From the NCBI GenBank assembly GCA_008921705.1, contig VFFE01007078.1, positions 1,484,507 through 1,548,506 on the forward strand: a stretch of DNA of 64,000 nt, written 5' to 3'. Position 1 is the stretch's first letter, and each line of letters starts with the position of its first letter. Made by a program: the position numbers and the translations under genes. Shown here in pieces: positions 44,861 to 59,800 of this stretch. Below the pieces are notes generated by a model. That model worked only from the letters and a program-made list of their open reading frames with translations, had not been told where the DNA came from and did no database searches. This DNA comes from Burhinus oedicnemus. Taxonomy: Eukaryota > Chordata > Aves > Charadriiformes > Burhinidae.

Positions 44861-47800
44861 CGAGGTACGAAGTTGTGGGGAAACAGGTCTCTTCTGGCTT
44901 GTGTGTTGGTGTCGGCCCCCCCTGTTACCTGCACCTGCATCCCGCAGAAGGATACTTGACACATTTATTTCCACACACCCCCGTCTGGTGGTGCTCCTCT
45001 TGGGAGCTGGAACTTTCTTCATTGCAAAAGTCTCTTTGGTTCCTTTTTGCAGAGAGCCTGGTGTAGGTGGGTATGTGGAACCAGGTGGTGTTTGTGGCTG
45101 GAAGCACGGGGGGAGTTGGGTGGTGCACAGTAGGCATGTAGATGCTGGGCAGCTCATTTCTGGAGCCTAAACTGGGATCTGAATGTTCTGGATGGGTTTT
45201 AGGTCAAGGTGACTGTTCTGTGCTTCAAGTCATACTATATTAACTTAAGAACATCTATTGCATTTGGGGTTTAATTTTGGGAGCGGGAGAAGGCTACAAG
45301 GATCTGATTACTTCCCTATTCTGCAGAATCTCACAATTTTTTGTTCCAAGAAACACTCAATTCACAGGTAATGCTTCTGAAAAATACTAAGACCTTCATT
45401 TCAAACCTTTCCGCAGAGGGTGTATTATTTGAATCGGGTGAATTTTAAGTCTATGAATGAGTTGCTCTGCAAGCAGCAGTGCCTCTGTTCCAATAGTATG
45501 TATCTCACAGTGACCAGATAATTTAGATGACAGTGGAAAGCTCTTGCCATATTACAGAATGTACGGTGAAGGATTTCTGAACTTGATCGTTTCCCTGTTT
45601 TACTGTCCATTACTAAATGTTTTTTTTTAAATTTTTTTAGACTTACAATGATGCTTCTGTTTTCTTCCTGCTCCCCTTTATTTAAAACTTGCATGTTCCT
45701 TTCATTTGAGTGCTAGCTGTGTTTGAAAGCTCACAAATGGAATGTGCTCAGAATGTGCTTCTTACCACCCTGTACTCTGTACAGGCAGTTTGATTAAAGG
45801 GTTTTGCCTTTTCAGATTGTAGTTAAATAGACAAACTAATATGAGAAAAGTATTCCCTGTTCTGTTGTTTTCAGAAACATAGGAAATCTGAGTGTAAAAA
45901 TTCCATGTGCAATTTGCAGAGTAGTTAATTGCACGTGTTAACTATGACTACAGTACATAGTTTCTCACCACACATTGGTACGGTTTGCAAGCAAGTCTCG
46001 GCACCAGAGTGCAGTTACTACCACTACGCTTACAACACATAACTTTCAAGAGCAATGGATAAAAAGTACGGAAAGGGAAAATTCCTTTACTACAAGGCAG
46101 TCTGTTGGAGGGATTTGAGGTATTGCAGGTTTATAGTGGCTCAAGGAATAGCCAAATGAAGCCTGACCTAACATATATTATTATGGAAAACCTGTGGTTT
46201 AGAACCTGAATTATTTCTGGCACTATGCAAATGTCCTTCAAGACAACCCCACTCTAAGGATCTTGCAGTCAAAGGCAGTTGCGGATCCTACAGACACTTG
46301 CGCGTGCTTTGCTTTATTATCAGGTTGTTCCGTTGAAAGGAGTTTTAAGTTTTTATAGGCTCTGTGCAGCAGGTAAATAACAAAATCAGTGTTTTAATAA
46401 ACAGTATGTGATTGTTATGTTTCTATAATCGTGTATTATGTAATCCTCAGTTTATACTTGTATAATTTTTAGAGATCAGAGCACTATTCTCTTTGTAAAC
46501 CTGGGAATTATGTAAAAAGTATTATGCATTTGGTATTGCAAAGGGAGATACTACTGAGCAAATCAATGTAAGAAGCTGGTAGCTGTTGATTTACTATGTT
46601 TTGTTTTTTAGTAATTACTAGAGCTTTTTTTGTATTTGAGAGTAGCCATGTAGTTCCTGACTCATTCATGTCATGGGACTTCTTGTTGATCTGTTCTACA
46701 CTTCCTTGCAATTTGGACCCAATTTCATATCTCATTTTTAAGGCTTATGCTGTTGAGTTCTGTATCCGTGTGTCTGCCCACTCACCGTAACTCTCGAACC
46801 AATTGTCCACTTTCAGTTTAATTCAGTAGAGGAAGCAGAGGTTTTAAACATATTTAGGTTGTCCATTTTCATTAAACTAGTTAAAGAGGAGAAGTTCTAG
46901 TTAATGTCTCTGAAGAAGTATGTTAGTGTGAGATCAACACTTAGCTGCTGTGTTTTGCTTTCAGCAGCTAATCAGTGTCTGTGTGCTGACCTGGGAGTTA
47001 GAGCCGTAGCGTATCAGTGTTGTGTCCTGTCCAGCTAGCAGTTAGAAATCATGGGAAGAAGCTAGCAGTTTGGATAAGCGCGGGGTGCAGGAATGGGAGG
47101 GAACCAGAGGTGTTGGTTGTGAGGTGACATAAGAACTTAACAGTTGGGGAAGGAGGTGCTGGGTTACTGATTGGGGGAGAAGGGAAGGAACAAAGGTAGA
47201 AGTCCATAGAAGGAACTAGATTTTTGGCCATCTGTGTGAAAACAGTTTTTTCTGAGTAGTGGTATTAATGAATTCTAAACATGAGGGACCAGTTAATACT
47301 TTAAAAATTCTGGATTTTGAAGCAAATATTGTCTCTTACATATGAATTAAGAATTTCCATAACTTTTAAAAAATATACTAGGAGCAATTCTTAAATCTTG
47401 AGCTTTAAGTGTATGCTTAGTAACCTGGAAATGAGAGAAGAGCTGTGGCTTTTGTGGGTCTGTATTGTAAAAACAAAGGTACTTCTTAGAAAGCAGAATG
47501 ATTGTAAAGTTTGAAAATGTGGCAGCACTGTTAGGAGGTTGCTTAACGTATGAGTTTGACAGTGTTCAGGGCTCAATAATTTTATCACGATTACTAAAAC
47601 TGTAATCTGAGAAAGATCAAATATCAGGTAAAAAGATTTCTGTATTAGCTTTTTATTGTGATATAAGTTAAAGGAATGCACAGTCTTTCCTAAAACATCC
47701 TGCCACATAAAGAACCATGGCAAAATTGAGCATTACAGTAGTGCAGTCCAGTTTTTAATCTGGCTTGCTCTAGTGTAAATATAGCTGGTGGAAAATTTTG

Positions 47801-50800
47801 GAATGAAGAGGAGAATATAAAAAAGAGAGTATGATCATTCACTTGCATTTAAAGCAGTTTATACCATAACAACTTCTGAACACCTTGGAAATGCCAAGTT
47901 CTGGATTGTTTGTTGATGATTTGATAGAAAATGGTTTCCTGAGTCCTTGGTTTACATTCTTGGTATTACTGGCCAAACTAATTTATCTTAAGAAAATCTG
48001 TCAAAATCGCTTTAAATCAAGACTCTCTAGTTGGTGATACTGTCCTTATATTGAAGAGGAAATGTGCCCTGAATAGTTTGCAGTCCCTGCTCTAATCAGT
48101 AGAATAAACTAACACACACTGACATATTTTTTTCCTAATACAATATGAAAGAATAGAAGCGTAGAATACTTCAAAGCAAAGTGTAAGGCAGAGTACTAGT
48201 CTCTGTTTATATAAACTTCACAAAACTTTATGACCAGTGTCTTTTCTCTTATCAGGGTGCTGTTACCTAAAGTACAAGTGTTAAAAGAGGATGAGGCCAG
48301 GGAAGAAATCCAAAGAAATCACTCTTCTTGGTAATTTTATGCTCTATAGCAACCAGCAATAAGAGTGTGAGCTAACATACCCATAAACATAGTGCATGGT
48401 GTCACAGTGTGACTTTCTAAAGCTTGTTAAGGGTGATCTTTAGATTTTTATGGTATTTCTTGAAACTAACTTAGGCAATCTAAGTTGTAGTCGCATCAAT
48501 TTCTAAAGTTTTGTCACTGCATGACCTTTGCTAAGACTAAAAATTAGGGCTTTGGGCACACTTTTTTAAGTACTGCTGTGCCCTCTCAATAACCACTCTT
48601 AATTTCCTTCCTGCAGCCGAGCAAAAGATGTAACAATGCCAGCAAAACTTCCAGTGAATTTTTTCTCCACAAGATCTCCAGTCATTGATCTTTTTCGGGG
48701 ACAATTAGACTATGCAGAGCACCTTCGTCAGGATTCAGAAATTGTGCTGTATTTCTTCTATGCACCATGGTGTGGCCAGTCCATTGCAGCAAGAGAAGAA
48801 ATAGAACATGTGGCCAGCATATTGTCAGACCAGGTAACTCCAGAGAAGATACGAATCTTAAATGTGACCTGATAGCTTTTTAGTCTCCAAGCTGATGGGA
48901 TCTGTCATCCCATGGGAAACAGTAGGATTTGAATGCTTATATTTTAGGGTAACTTACCCAGTTGTCTTAATTTTAATTTAACATACAGAGAGTTAGAATA
49001 AAAGGAGAAACCCTGTGATTCCTGCTGAGTTGTCTGTTATGTCTGCTTCTGAATGGGGAACTCTACAAATTTCTTCTTGTAAAGTGTTCTCGGATTTATT
49101 CACCTGCCTTCAGACAGGGAGTTTGCTTCTGGTTCCAGGATCCTTGGAGACACTGGTAATCATGTAAGATTGCAGCTATAGCACTGCTTTCTAGCAGTTG
49201 GTTACCTATGAACACTTCACAGGTACAGCTGTCCTAAACCTCTGCTCATTGAGCTTCACTCTGCAGAAAAAGTAATTAATAGACTATGACTAAATTAGTA
49301 CATTTGAAGACTTTAGATTAAGAAGCTTAAAAGCTAGAAAGAAAAGTAACAAAAAGGATTGCTGTTGCAAAATTACAAAAAAAAAAAAAGTCTTGTGAGA
49401 ATTAAGAGGAGCAGAAATTGAATACTGAGTTGAAAAGACACTGAAAACAGCAGATGGAATGGCTTGGAAAAAATACATGTTACATAAGGAAGGTCACAGC
49501 AGTGTACTTTGTTAGCTGTGAATTTTTACCTACATAAAGAAGGTCACAGTAGTGTACTTTGTTAGCTGTGAATTTTTACCTGCTTTGCAGGTGCTGTTTG
49601 TGGCTGTAAATTGCTGGTGGAACCAGGGAAAATGCAGGAAGCAGAAGCATTTCTTTTATTTTCCTGTGATACACTTATATCATCGGAGGTAAGATTTCAT
49701 ATGTACAGTCTGGATCTTTTATTGTTGTTTTGGGAAACATGTTGTATAAAATGTTGCATTTTGAAAATGTTGTATTTATGGCTCTAGTAAATAGTCACAG
49801 AGGAGGAGATTCTGGGTGAAGCTCATCCTGTATGCTACTTAGGTGTCAAGAAGGGCTGTAAATGTCAGTTAAATGACATGCTGTGCAATTCTTCATCCTT
49901 AAGGAAATTTTCTTTTGCCCATGCATCTCCTGGAAGTTCTGCCTCCAATGAAAAGTAAAGAATTCAGTTTTATATACTAATTTCAGTTGTCTGCTTGCTC
50001 TGTAGATGGATTGTATCAATTGGTCCCAATTTGTGACAGCAATAAAGTATGCATTTAAGGGCTACTGAAGTTAGTGAAATTTAAGCGCATATTCAAATGG
50101 CACTATGTACTGAAGACTTTCTTCTAAATTTAAACTTTTCATTCACTTTTTTTATGCTCCAAATGTTGAGGTATCACTGTATAAGATTATATAAAATCTC
50201 ACTTTTATTTTTTTATATTTGTATGTATAGTCCTTTGTTTTTCCTCTTTGTGTGGAGCAGAAGGTAAGGAAACACACTTTCTAATGCTAGGTGCAATAGA
50301 GCTGGATGCTGTGTAGTTTATCACTTGCATTTTACTTGTGTACCCCAGTCTTGAACTGCAGCTCTCTTCCATTACAGAGACTGATTTTGTTTTTCGGGGG
50401 GGATTTATGTATTGAGGAGGAACAATCCTGATCTTTGTCAGCTGAACTTGCAGTAGACACAGATGGCACTGGCATAATTCAAACTATAATATAAAACAAC
50501 AGTCCCACTTGGATGTACATTGACTTAAATTTATTTGATCTTGAAATTACAACACATTAGTTGGATACACATGGGTATTATCGGTAACCTTAAACAGAGT
50601 TGCAGTAAGATGAGACATAAATTCACATTGATACTTCATAAAAACCCCTCAAGCCTGAGATATTAAACCTCAAATGTGTACTGGGCATGCGACATGTTGA
50701 ACCAGTGCACGTTGCTGTTAAGACAAAAGTTCGTAATAAACCAGTGTAGGACATAGAATAACCTAGTGGGCTCTAGAATACTGTTTCAAAGCACCTGAAT

Positions 50801-53800
50801 ATAGGTATCTCAGTGCAAGTTTGATATTTTTCAGAGTGTCTGTATGTATAAATTATGTTAAAAAATGCATCATGTTAAATTCCTTGGTGGGAATGGACTA
50901 ATTCCTCATGCTTTTTGTGTTTGATTTCATTTTGGACTGTGATGCTTTATTGAAGCTAATGATAATAAATCAGATGCAGAATTTCAAGGGGATGTGGAGA
51001 AACTCTGGAAATCATAGCCACAAGGCCTGGCCCTTCTTCTGTTTTTGCACTACCTAATGTGGTGTGACCTGTTTTATCAGATGGCTGGGGGAGAAACTGT
51101 AGACTGTTTCATCAGCAGTGCAACTGTATTCGTCTCTGCTTTACTTCTAAAAGTCCATGTAAAAATATTGCACCTTTTCATATTGATACTGTTTGAACTT
51201 TCTGAAGTTTTTAAAAAAAAAGGCAAGGGAAAATAGCGGCATTTTTCAGATCTGTATTCTGAAGTCACGTGTATTTACTTCGGACAAAGCAGAAAGATAA
51301 GTATATGATCATATAATTCATACATGCATTTTACCAACTTCTTTAAAGGGACTCAGAGGTCTCCATCCCTTCGTCCCCACCAACACACTGCGCCTACCCA
51401 TAGACACTGCATTAGAGTCCCTGCAATTTCTGCACTGTATTTTGAGTCCAGTAACACAACTCCTCTATCAGTTACAGAAGCCACTGTTAATTCAGACAGA
51501 GAGCGATTCCCTAGAGGCTGAGCATGCTGTCAATGTAACTCCTATCTCTGCCACCCCCAGGAGGGAGACTCTCTACTGTTGATCTAAGTCTTAATGTTTT
51601 ATTATTTTTTTTGGTACTAGTTTTGGACCAATTGAATACAAAGGCCCTATGAGTGCTGTTTATATTGAAAAGTTTGTTCGCCGGGTGATGACACCACTAC
51701 TCTACATCTCGTCTCGATCAAAATTACTAGATTTCCTCTCAAATTATGAGGTACTTGTCTCTCTTCTCTAGCTTTACCTCTGTGGTTCAGAAAGAGTTTG
51801 ACTTGTTTCACGATTAAACTTGATCTGCTCCAAAGTACTAGTTTATTTCCAGGATCCTGAAATCAGTGCCCTGTAAACTTGTTAAAATCATAAAAATATG
51901 AAATGACAAATTCATAACGTTGGTTCCCTGTGTAGTGACTCTTATGATTTAGTGATGCTCTTAATTTACAGTACTTCAGTATGTAGAGACAACAATCAAA
52001 GTTGTTACCTCACCAAAAAGTTGTGTATGAATGAGAAAGAAGGGGAAAAATCTTTTCGCAAAAATCTTGCAGTCAAAGTTGGGAAAGCATTTGAGAAATA
52101 CATAATCATTGCTTTAATTTTTAAAGGAATATTAAACCTTTCTAATAAGATAAGTCTGTTAAGTAAAAACAAATGTGAAGTCAGTTGAAATAAGGGCTCC
52201 TAACCATGTTGTATGCTGTAACTTCATGATTTTAATCCACTGGTACGTTGTGTTTTACTAATTTTCAGTCTGTTGTGTTCAGAGGTGCCAAGATTGGTAG
52301 CAATACTAGTGGATTAATAACTTCCAATTGGAAAAAATGCACTTACAACAGAACCATTTATAATCTCTTTATAACTGTTAATTTCTGCAGTGCACAATGG
52401 AGAAATACCATAATCTCACTGAACCCCAAGCTATTAGAGCAGAGCAGAAAACCTGATCAACAAATTGATGCTGCAGTAGTGGCCAAAACATGTGAGAGGC
52501 TTTCAAGTGTTTCGGAGTGAAGCAGAGTTCCTCTTCTAATGACTGGTTCTGCTGCAGGATGGAGCACGACCTGTGCTGTTAAATGAAAGCTGCCACAGCA
52601 TAAAGGGGTGCACACTGGTAGTTGCCATGGGTAGGTGCTGTACTGCTCACACTTCAGTTTATCCCTCAGGAGCTATCCATGGGTTTAGTTTTCCAGTGTT
52701 TGAAGTGGGGACTGCGAGTCAGGAGTAGAGTTGTGTGTGTCTGTCTCTGATGCTGATACTTTCTGTGATCACAAGCAATTCTGTTGTCTCTTCACTGCTT
52801 CAGTTTTGCCATTCTAAAACTATTTTTTTGCCTCGTATAGAGATTTGTTCAAATCTTCATTCCCAGCTTCCTGTACTTCAAATTCTGTGGCTCCAAATGA
52901 CCAATTTCTGTTTATGTTCAGCATTTGTTGCTTCTTTTTTCTCAAATGGGCTAAGAATAGAGCCTAATCTCTTATGCTACCCTGCAGTCATTTAAGGCTG
53001 AGGCTATTTCCCAGACTGTGGCACTAGGTGCTCAGTGTCTTGCCTCTGTAAAGTTAAGCAAGAGGGGGTGAAGGGGCTACAAAAATAACAGCCAGCACAT
53101 GCAGTAAGATCCATTCAGGGAAAAGGGCGTTGGCTAGTGCAAGTCCAAGTGAGTGCAATAAGAAAAGCAAATGCTGAGTGATCAGGAGCTGGGATATAGA
53201 GAAGACCTAAGAAATAGAGAATTGTATACGAAGATGGATGGAGAGGGAAACACGGGCAGCCAGAAAGGAAAAGTTAGTTTTAAACCAGAAATAAACACAT
53301 TGTTTCATCATTTTAAACAGTTAGAAATGTGAACATTTTCTAATATTTTCCATGCAAGTTGAGGTACTCTATACCTTTTGTAGGAGACGATACAATCCAG
53401 GAGGTGACTCCTGTGTTTAAGAAGTGTGAAAGTTTGAGGAGTAGCTTACAGAAAGTGCATGCATGGCACAAACTAATTGCTATTTGAGAGCCTTGGCTAG
53501 TGTCTTCCTTTGATTTTTGATCTTTTATATATAAAAAATGTTAATTTTTAGCAAAAGGGAAAGGAGAGAAGACTGTAAAGGATAGATCACTCGGCATTTT
53601 GACCGCTATCTGCTGCTTGGTTAGGTTTTTGTGATTTCTTCATTGAAAAGCTAATTAATTTGAAGCTTACAATATTTTTTGAAAGATCCATCATCATCGG
53701 TATCTAATTTTCAGTCCTGTGTTCTGCTAGGGAATGGGTTCTGCAAACTTATGTTAGGGGTATTTACTTTTGACTTGAAAATTTCAGTTGAAAAGAACCT

Positions 53801-56800
53801 CTTTGTAGCTGATCCCCAGACGGCACTTAGACAGTGCCCATTCTGTTCCTTGGCTATTTCATTCTACTCTGATATTAAGTTGTTCCATATTAAGGAAGTG
53901 GTAGGTTGCAGAGCAGTTGCCTGTCACTCACTTTTGGTCCTCATTGTTTTGTTTCTCTGCCCAAGGGTAGCACTATATATAATCTGGAGTATGCAGTAGG
54001 CTGTTAAGTTATTAGTAGGTGATTGCTTCATTTGCAGGGCATCATGTCGGGCTGAAGTTCTGCTCAGTGTGTGTTTTCACACTTAAAAGAGCTACTGCAC
54101 CCTTCTTTTTGTGTTCCAAGGGCATTTTGTTGTCACCTGTCGGTTTACTGGTAGCCAAGACTTCAAGCCCATAGTCATCCTTTTTCATCTAACTTGTGAA
54201 GTTTTTGATGCTTTAATCTTGTGCTCAAATTCCAGTAGCCAGCTTTTGGCAGAAAAAAGCATCTAGGAAAGAAAACCAGGAGCTCTGCTCACACCGAACT
54301 GAATATCGAAATCCATTAAACATGTTAGCATGCCTGAACTAACAAGTACTGTAAAGATACCAAGATAAACATTCAAAGCATTTTTTAAGTTGAATCACAC
54401 CAAAAGATACTGAAATCTGGCAGTATTTTATCCTATATTCAAATGTTAATTAGCATGTCTTTATTTCTAAGAAATACTGATGAACAGAATCCAGCTAAAT
54501 GTAAGAGCAAGTGGTGTTAGTTACATGGTGTTATGTCCATTGTTCAACCAAATCATTAATATTGTGAGATGCTGTATTGCTCTCACAAGAGGGCGCTCAA
54601 ACCCCGGGAAAAAAATTCTGATTGAAGACTCGAAACTTAAGATTCTGCATTTTCTGATATTTTTTAAGGGGTTTTTGTGGTTGTGGAATGATACTAGTGC
54701 AAAATGAGAACTGGGTAAGAATTAGAATTTAATTTTTGCGAGCAAGGGAAAAACATCCCATTTGGAAAGCAGTTAAAATCTTGGAATGTATAGGAAGATC
54801 TAAGTTACATCAAGATAAAGATACGCAGTTCCTCCCATAACTCCATGTACCTGCGAGTACCTGTAGTCAGACTTCTTTTGTTTTCTTAACTGCAGAGATG
54901 TAGCAGTTTCATTTTAATCCAAGCTGGCATGTCTCATTTCTCATGTGACTAACCCAGATCATCCTGCTGAGGCACAGAGGAAGAAAATGTGCAGCTTCTG
55001 TAGTTAGACAAAAAGCTTCATTCACTTAAAAACCTAAATGTGCCCAGGGAGCTCATAATTTTCTGATTCCGGGAGAGGTGGTGGAGGAGTTGGTCTCTCT
55101 GGGAGGTAGCTGGCATGTGTCTTAACATGGTGTGAGCTTTCTTCTTTGCTCTATTTATGTAGAAATGCTTCCTGAGCATTAACCAGCTATGTAGGATCTG
55201 ACCCAGAAGTGGATTTGACTTAATAGCTTGCTCTTGTGTGGGGTACTGTGGTGGCTATGTTAAATGAAGATGTCAGAATTTGTTTTCAGTTCTGGATACA
55301 CAATGGTTTTAACACCGTTAGAAAGTGAATAGACTTTTACTTGTAAATTTAATTAATATAATATCTATCAACAGTTTCTTCTTTGCATTTCTACAGTATA
55401 GAATTAGTGGTATGTAATATTGCTTTTCAGTTCCCCAGAGATAACACATTGCTTTCCTCTTGCTGTTTTCTTTCCCATGTTCACAGATAAAATAAGGCAG
55501 GAATTGCCTGCCTGCACAGTCTTAAGATTCTGAAAAAAGATGTCATCTCCCTTACCTCAATGCAATATAGCCAAAATATAAAAAATAACTAAATAAAAAT
55601 TGGGACAGAAATAACTTAATTGAGTAATAAGAGTGTTTATCTAATTGTAAAAGCTAATCAGTAGCTGTGGGGTTTTTTTCTGTTCTCTGTTCCCATTTAT
55701 TGGCCTTTAAATTTCAGAGCTGTTTCTTCGCATAGTCATTTAATGCTGTCTTTCTGCAACTCTTCAGTCAGCTGTAGTTTCGATGATTCCCAATAACCTT
55801 TGCAAATTTTGTTCCTCACCCTTCTCTCCCTTTTCTGAAGTGTTTATAGAAATGTTGAACTATATGAGCATCAGTACACATTCTGGCTGTCTGTGGAACA
55901 CCAGTGACTTCTACCTGCAGTTTTCTGTCTTTTCTACTAATATAGAAAAGGACCTTCTGTGTTATTCCTTATCACCTTAGTTTCTTCCGGTGTGTTTGGT
56001 AACTTCTTGCAGGCTTTTGGAGAATTACAATATGCTGCATTGAGTAGATCAGTCATCTACATGCTTGCTCATTCCTTCAAAGAACTGTCATAGACTTGAG
56101 GCATTGTTCAGTAATAAAACCATGTTGTCTGTTCTCCAATAAAAATTACTGACCTGAATATCTCTGTTAATTCTTAAAGTTTCTGTGAACTTGCTGTTCT
56201 GTAATTGTTGAGATTCTTGTCAAGTCGGTTATTCCTTTGATTTAATTGGCATCACACATCACTTTCTGTTCCTCTGGTGTAGAGACCAAGCAAGAAATAG
56301 GCTATACTACAATTAATGATTTTGTATTTCCATATATGAGTTTCAGTAGGAGATGGTATTAGTGACTCTTCACTATTGACGCCCTCAGCTTTGTTCCAAA
56401 ACCTTTGCTCCAGACACTCAATTTGAGACAGGTGCTGAGAATCATTTCCTGGAAGGAAAAGTTCCAGTAAGCAATATTCTAGCAATGCCAGCACTCTTAA
56501 TGCAGTGTCTTCAAACTATCCTTGTCTCGCATTCCATTATTTTGTCTTCCAACTTTATATAGAGCAAGTCATGTCCTGTTCAACTGGTTATTCCTAACTT
56601 CCTGCATGAAGATAACCATAACTCCACACAGATGGTTGCCTGGAAGTAGCTGAACATCAGTTACAAGTTGCATGTAGATGCCCACATAAACTGCATGCAG
56701 GTGGCTGTTGTTATATCAGTTATTGATTGTTTTGGAGGTTCTTACATGAAAGAAAGTGGGAGGAGCTTCCGTCAAGCTCCTCTTACTGTATTTGTATTGT

Positions 56801-59800
56801 AAGCTAGGAACCTCTTATTTACATTGAGTCTTGAATCTCACTTGTACGGAGCAAGATTCCTTGTTAGTTGCTAGCATCTGGAAGTGTTCAATTTTGTTAA
56901 AATGAACAGAGTAGTTGGTACTAGCAAGTGAATCTCTTCATTCTGACAGAAGAACAGGAAAATTTGCGTGGTACTTGAGGAGATACACAGCATTTTACAT
57001 GCTTTCCTCGTATGTTTAATTGCAGTCTGTAACAGGGAGGAAATTTTAACTATTCTGGGGTCATCACTAAAAGGACATTAATTAACCAGATTACGGATTA
57101 CTATAATTTGTTCCCCTACAATTTTTTCTTATTGAAAAAATACTTTCCAGAAATGTCTCATGGAAACATCTTATTCTTCATAATCTGGAAATCTTAAGCT
57201 GCTATTAGTGTACAACAGAACTGGCAGTCAGAATCAGAACATCACCTTTTTTAATAGCTTTATAAATATTTCTAGATCTGACTTTTGGCTTCTTGTCACA
57301 TTTTACTGTCACTTTTGACTCTTCTTTCATTCACTATTTGGTGCTGTAAGTTTGCTTCATACAGTAATGGTATTCAAAAATGGTCCTACAAAATGGGAAA
57401 CTAAAATTTTGATCATTTTGTCTCCTTATTTTGGTTCACTTGATTGCTTTAAACGTTTTTTATCAGGGATTGTTTCTTTTTACTGTCTTAATTTGGTACT
57501 GGTAGAAAAAGATGGACACTAATTACTAACCCGTTTATTGTTTAAAAAAGAAGAATGAGTGCTATTATTTTGCTGTATTTTTTAATTAGTTTTATTTATA
57601 TTTTTATTTCCTTCTTGACAATTCTTATTGCAGAAATTTCACTAATAGCTTGTATCTTAATTTTATTATTGTTAATTTTACTGGGGTACCTCATAAAGAT
57701 TCTTTATGAACAGAAGTCTTGTCTTTAGCATTCATTCTTGAAAGATAATTCCTGCCTAAAAAGAGCAAGTCATTAGTTGGAACGGGCAATGCTGGTATTG
57801 GTGAACATTCTGAGATTGCTAATTCATACTGAATTAGCTCAATTCATATGGCTGGTATGAATAACTGAATTCATATCACTAATGACAATAACAGGCAAAA
57901 TATATGTTCATGTTTTAAAAAGAAATTACAAATTTTGTGTGTCAAACTCTAAAAATACTTATGTGGGAATATATTTGCCACATAAATGGGTGATCGGTGA
58001 GTCTGGAATCTTTTGTTCCACAGCAGTCCCTAGAGTGCCCTTGCTGTATGTGTCAGATGCTCTTTCTGTATGCACTGGTAGAACTGGAAAACAAATAACA
58101 CAAAATAACCAGATTCCATCACTTACTCTGTCCTGAAAGTTTATTAAGCAAATTTGAGTGATGCATTAAACAAACACAGTAATTTTTAATGGATTATATT
58201 TTGCAAAATTTAAAACCAAAACTTAATTTAAATTTTGGAACAAGAGAAGTCTAAAGACTATGTGCCTCTCTGTTCCAGGTCAGCTTCTCCCAGATTCTCT
58301 TCCTGAATTTAATACGAAGCCATTTAGGCTTCACACCTGCCAAAGTCAATAGGCCTGTTTAGGCATGAGTCTTTTAAATTTTGAATTGTGTGTTTGGCAA
58401 TTTGAAGAACTTTATGGATATGTAGGTGGGATATGGGGCGCTCTTATTAGTTTTGTGCAGCTGGTCTGTCACTGACTTGTGCAGGATATACTGAAAGAAT
58501 TTACAATGACTGATAGCTTAATGATGGGATGATAAATTGGCTTAGCAGTTCAAGTATTCATGCACAAATTCATATGTAGTTACTAATTATGTACAGCATA
58601 GTGAACAATTAAAGTACTACTGTTTAAGTTGTTTATACTCTGAAAAATCACATTTTATATTCCAGTTCTAAAAGAATACTTTATTATGCTTGTGGTTCTT
58701 ATGTTGGTGCTGGAACTGACTCATAAAGTATTTGCAAAGCAAATATTAATTGTTTTTAGTGACCTTTAATAGCTAACATGGGAAATGCGCAGTTTGAAAC
58801 TTAGGCATCTACAGCCATAAAAACCCTCTCTCATACATAGCTTTTGAATGACAACTTTGGAACTGATTTCCGTGCAGTCTTTTAATATTGAAATTTTTCC
58901 TGCAGCATAAAGTGACTGTTCTTCAGTAAACATTGTTATCTTTTCAAAGCCTGTTGTGTTTTACTGTAGGCAAATAATTTCTGTGCCCCATATACTTATC
59001 CTTGAAAATAGCTTAACTAACTCTAATTCTTATTATTTCAGCCTGGAGTTCTAGGATATTTTGAGTTCAACGCTTCACCTCAGCCGCCTGGTTATTTAAC
59101 GTTCTTCACGTCAGCATTACATTCATTAAAGAAAGGTAAAAGCTTCATTTTCATAAGGCATCTGTGAATAAGTTATGTATATGGGCTTCAGTAGTTTTTT
59201 TGCAGTATTTTGTAACTTGGGAATTAATCCCTTTTGAGTGTTTCTTGATGTTGATCTAATTATGAGACTTTCATTACAGTGCGAGGATTGCTTGCATAAA
59301 AGGCTTATTATGTATTTTGTGATCAGCCATTATGGAATAAAGTATATGACAGGCTGCTATTCAAGGATACATTAAGATACAGTTTCCTCAAAAACGTAAA
59401 TGTGTAGCTGCAACCCATATAGAGCCATAATCAGACTAGCACTTGTTGAAGTTGAATCTAAGAGTGTTTGTCTTGTGCAAAATTTGAAATGTCAGCTTCA
59501 GAGGCATTAGGATGAACTTCACTTTGTCAATACTTAGTAACTGAATTCAACAAAGTGCTTTCCTGGATGGAGTTGCAGAGCTGGTACAAGGTAACGTGAT
59601 GAGAAGGGGTTTGTCCCCCTGTTGTTTTGGATTAATAATCTAAACTACAAAAACTCTTGTGTTTAAATATGCAAACTTTGTATATGATTAATACCTTTGG
59701 GGGGGGGATGTGTGTCATAAATTCTGGATAGAACTTTCTTAAAGTCCAGATTAGCGCGTTTTATGGATACTTCTTCCTGTCAGCAAATGAAGGAAATTGA

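Larger units (their letters stand above)
48834..51620 (+). other. TXNDC11: TXNDC11 introns 2-3
   Basis: AT-rich. Intron 2 ends with the 50-bp tandem duplication. Intron 3 has no recognised repeat; a short frame ending near 49958 superficially resembles a zinc finger but has no support. Confidence 0.6.

Noticed and set aside
49780..49960. Short frame in TXNDC11 intron 3 with Cys residues and an FSFAHASP segment resembling a CCCH finger
   Set aside because: Cys spacing does not fit CCCH, there are no matching splice sites, and it is too short and isolated.
57821..57876. Cluster of AATTCATA direct and inverted repeats
   Set aside because: Short AT-rich repeats in a large intron; no element boundaries or target-site duplications seen.
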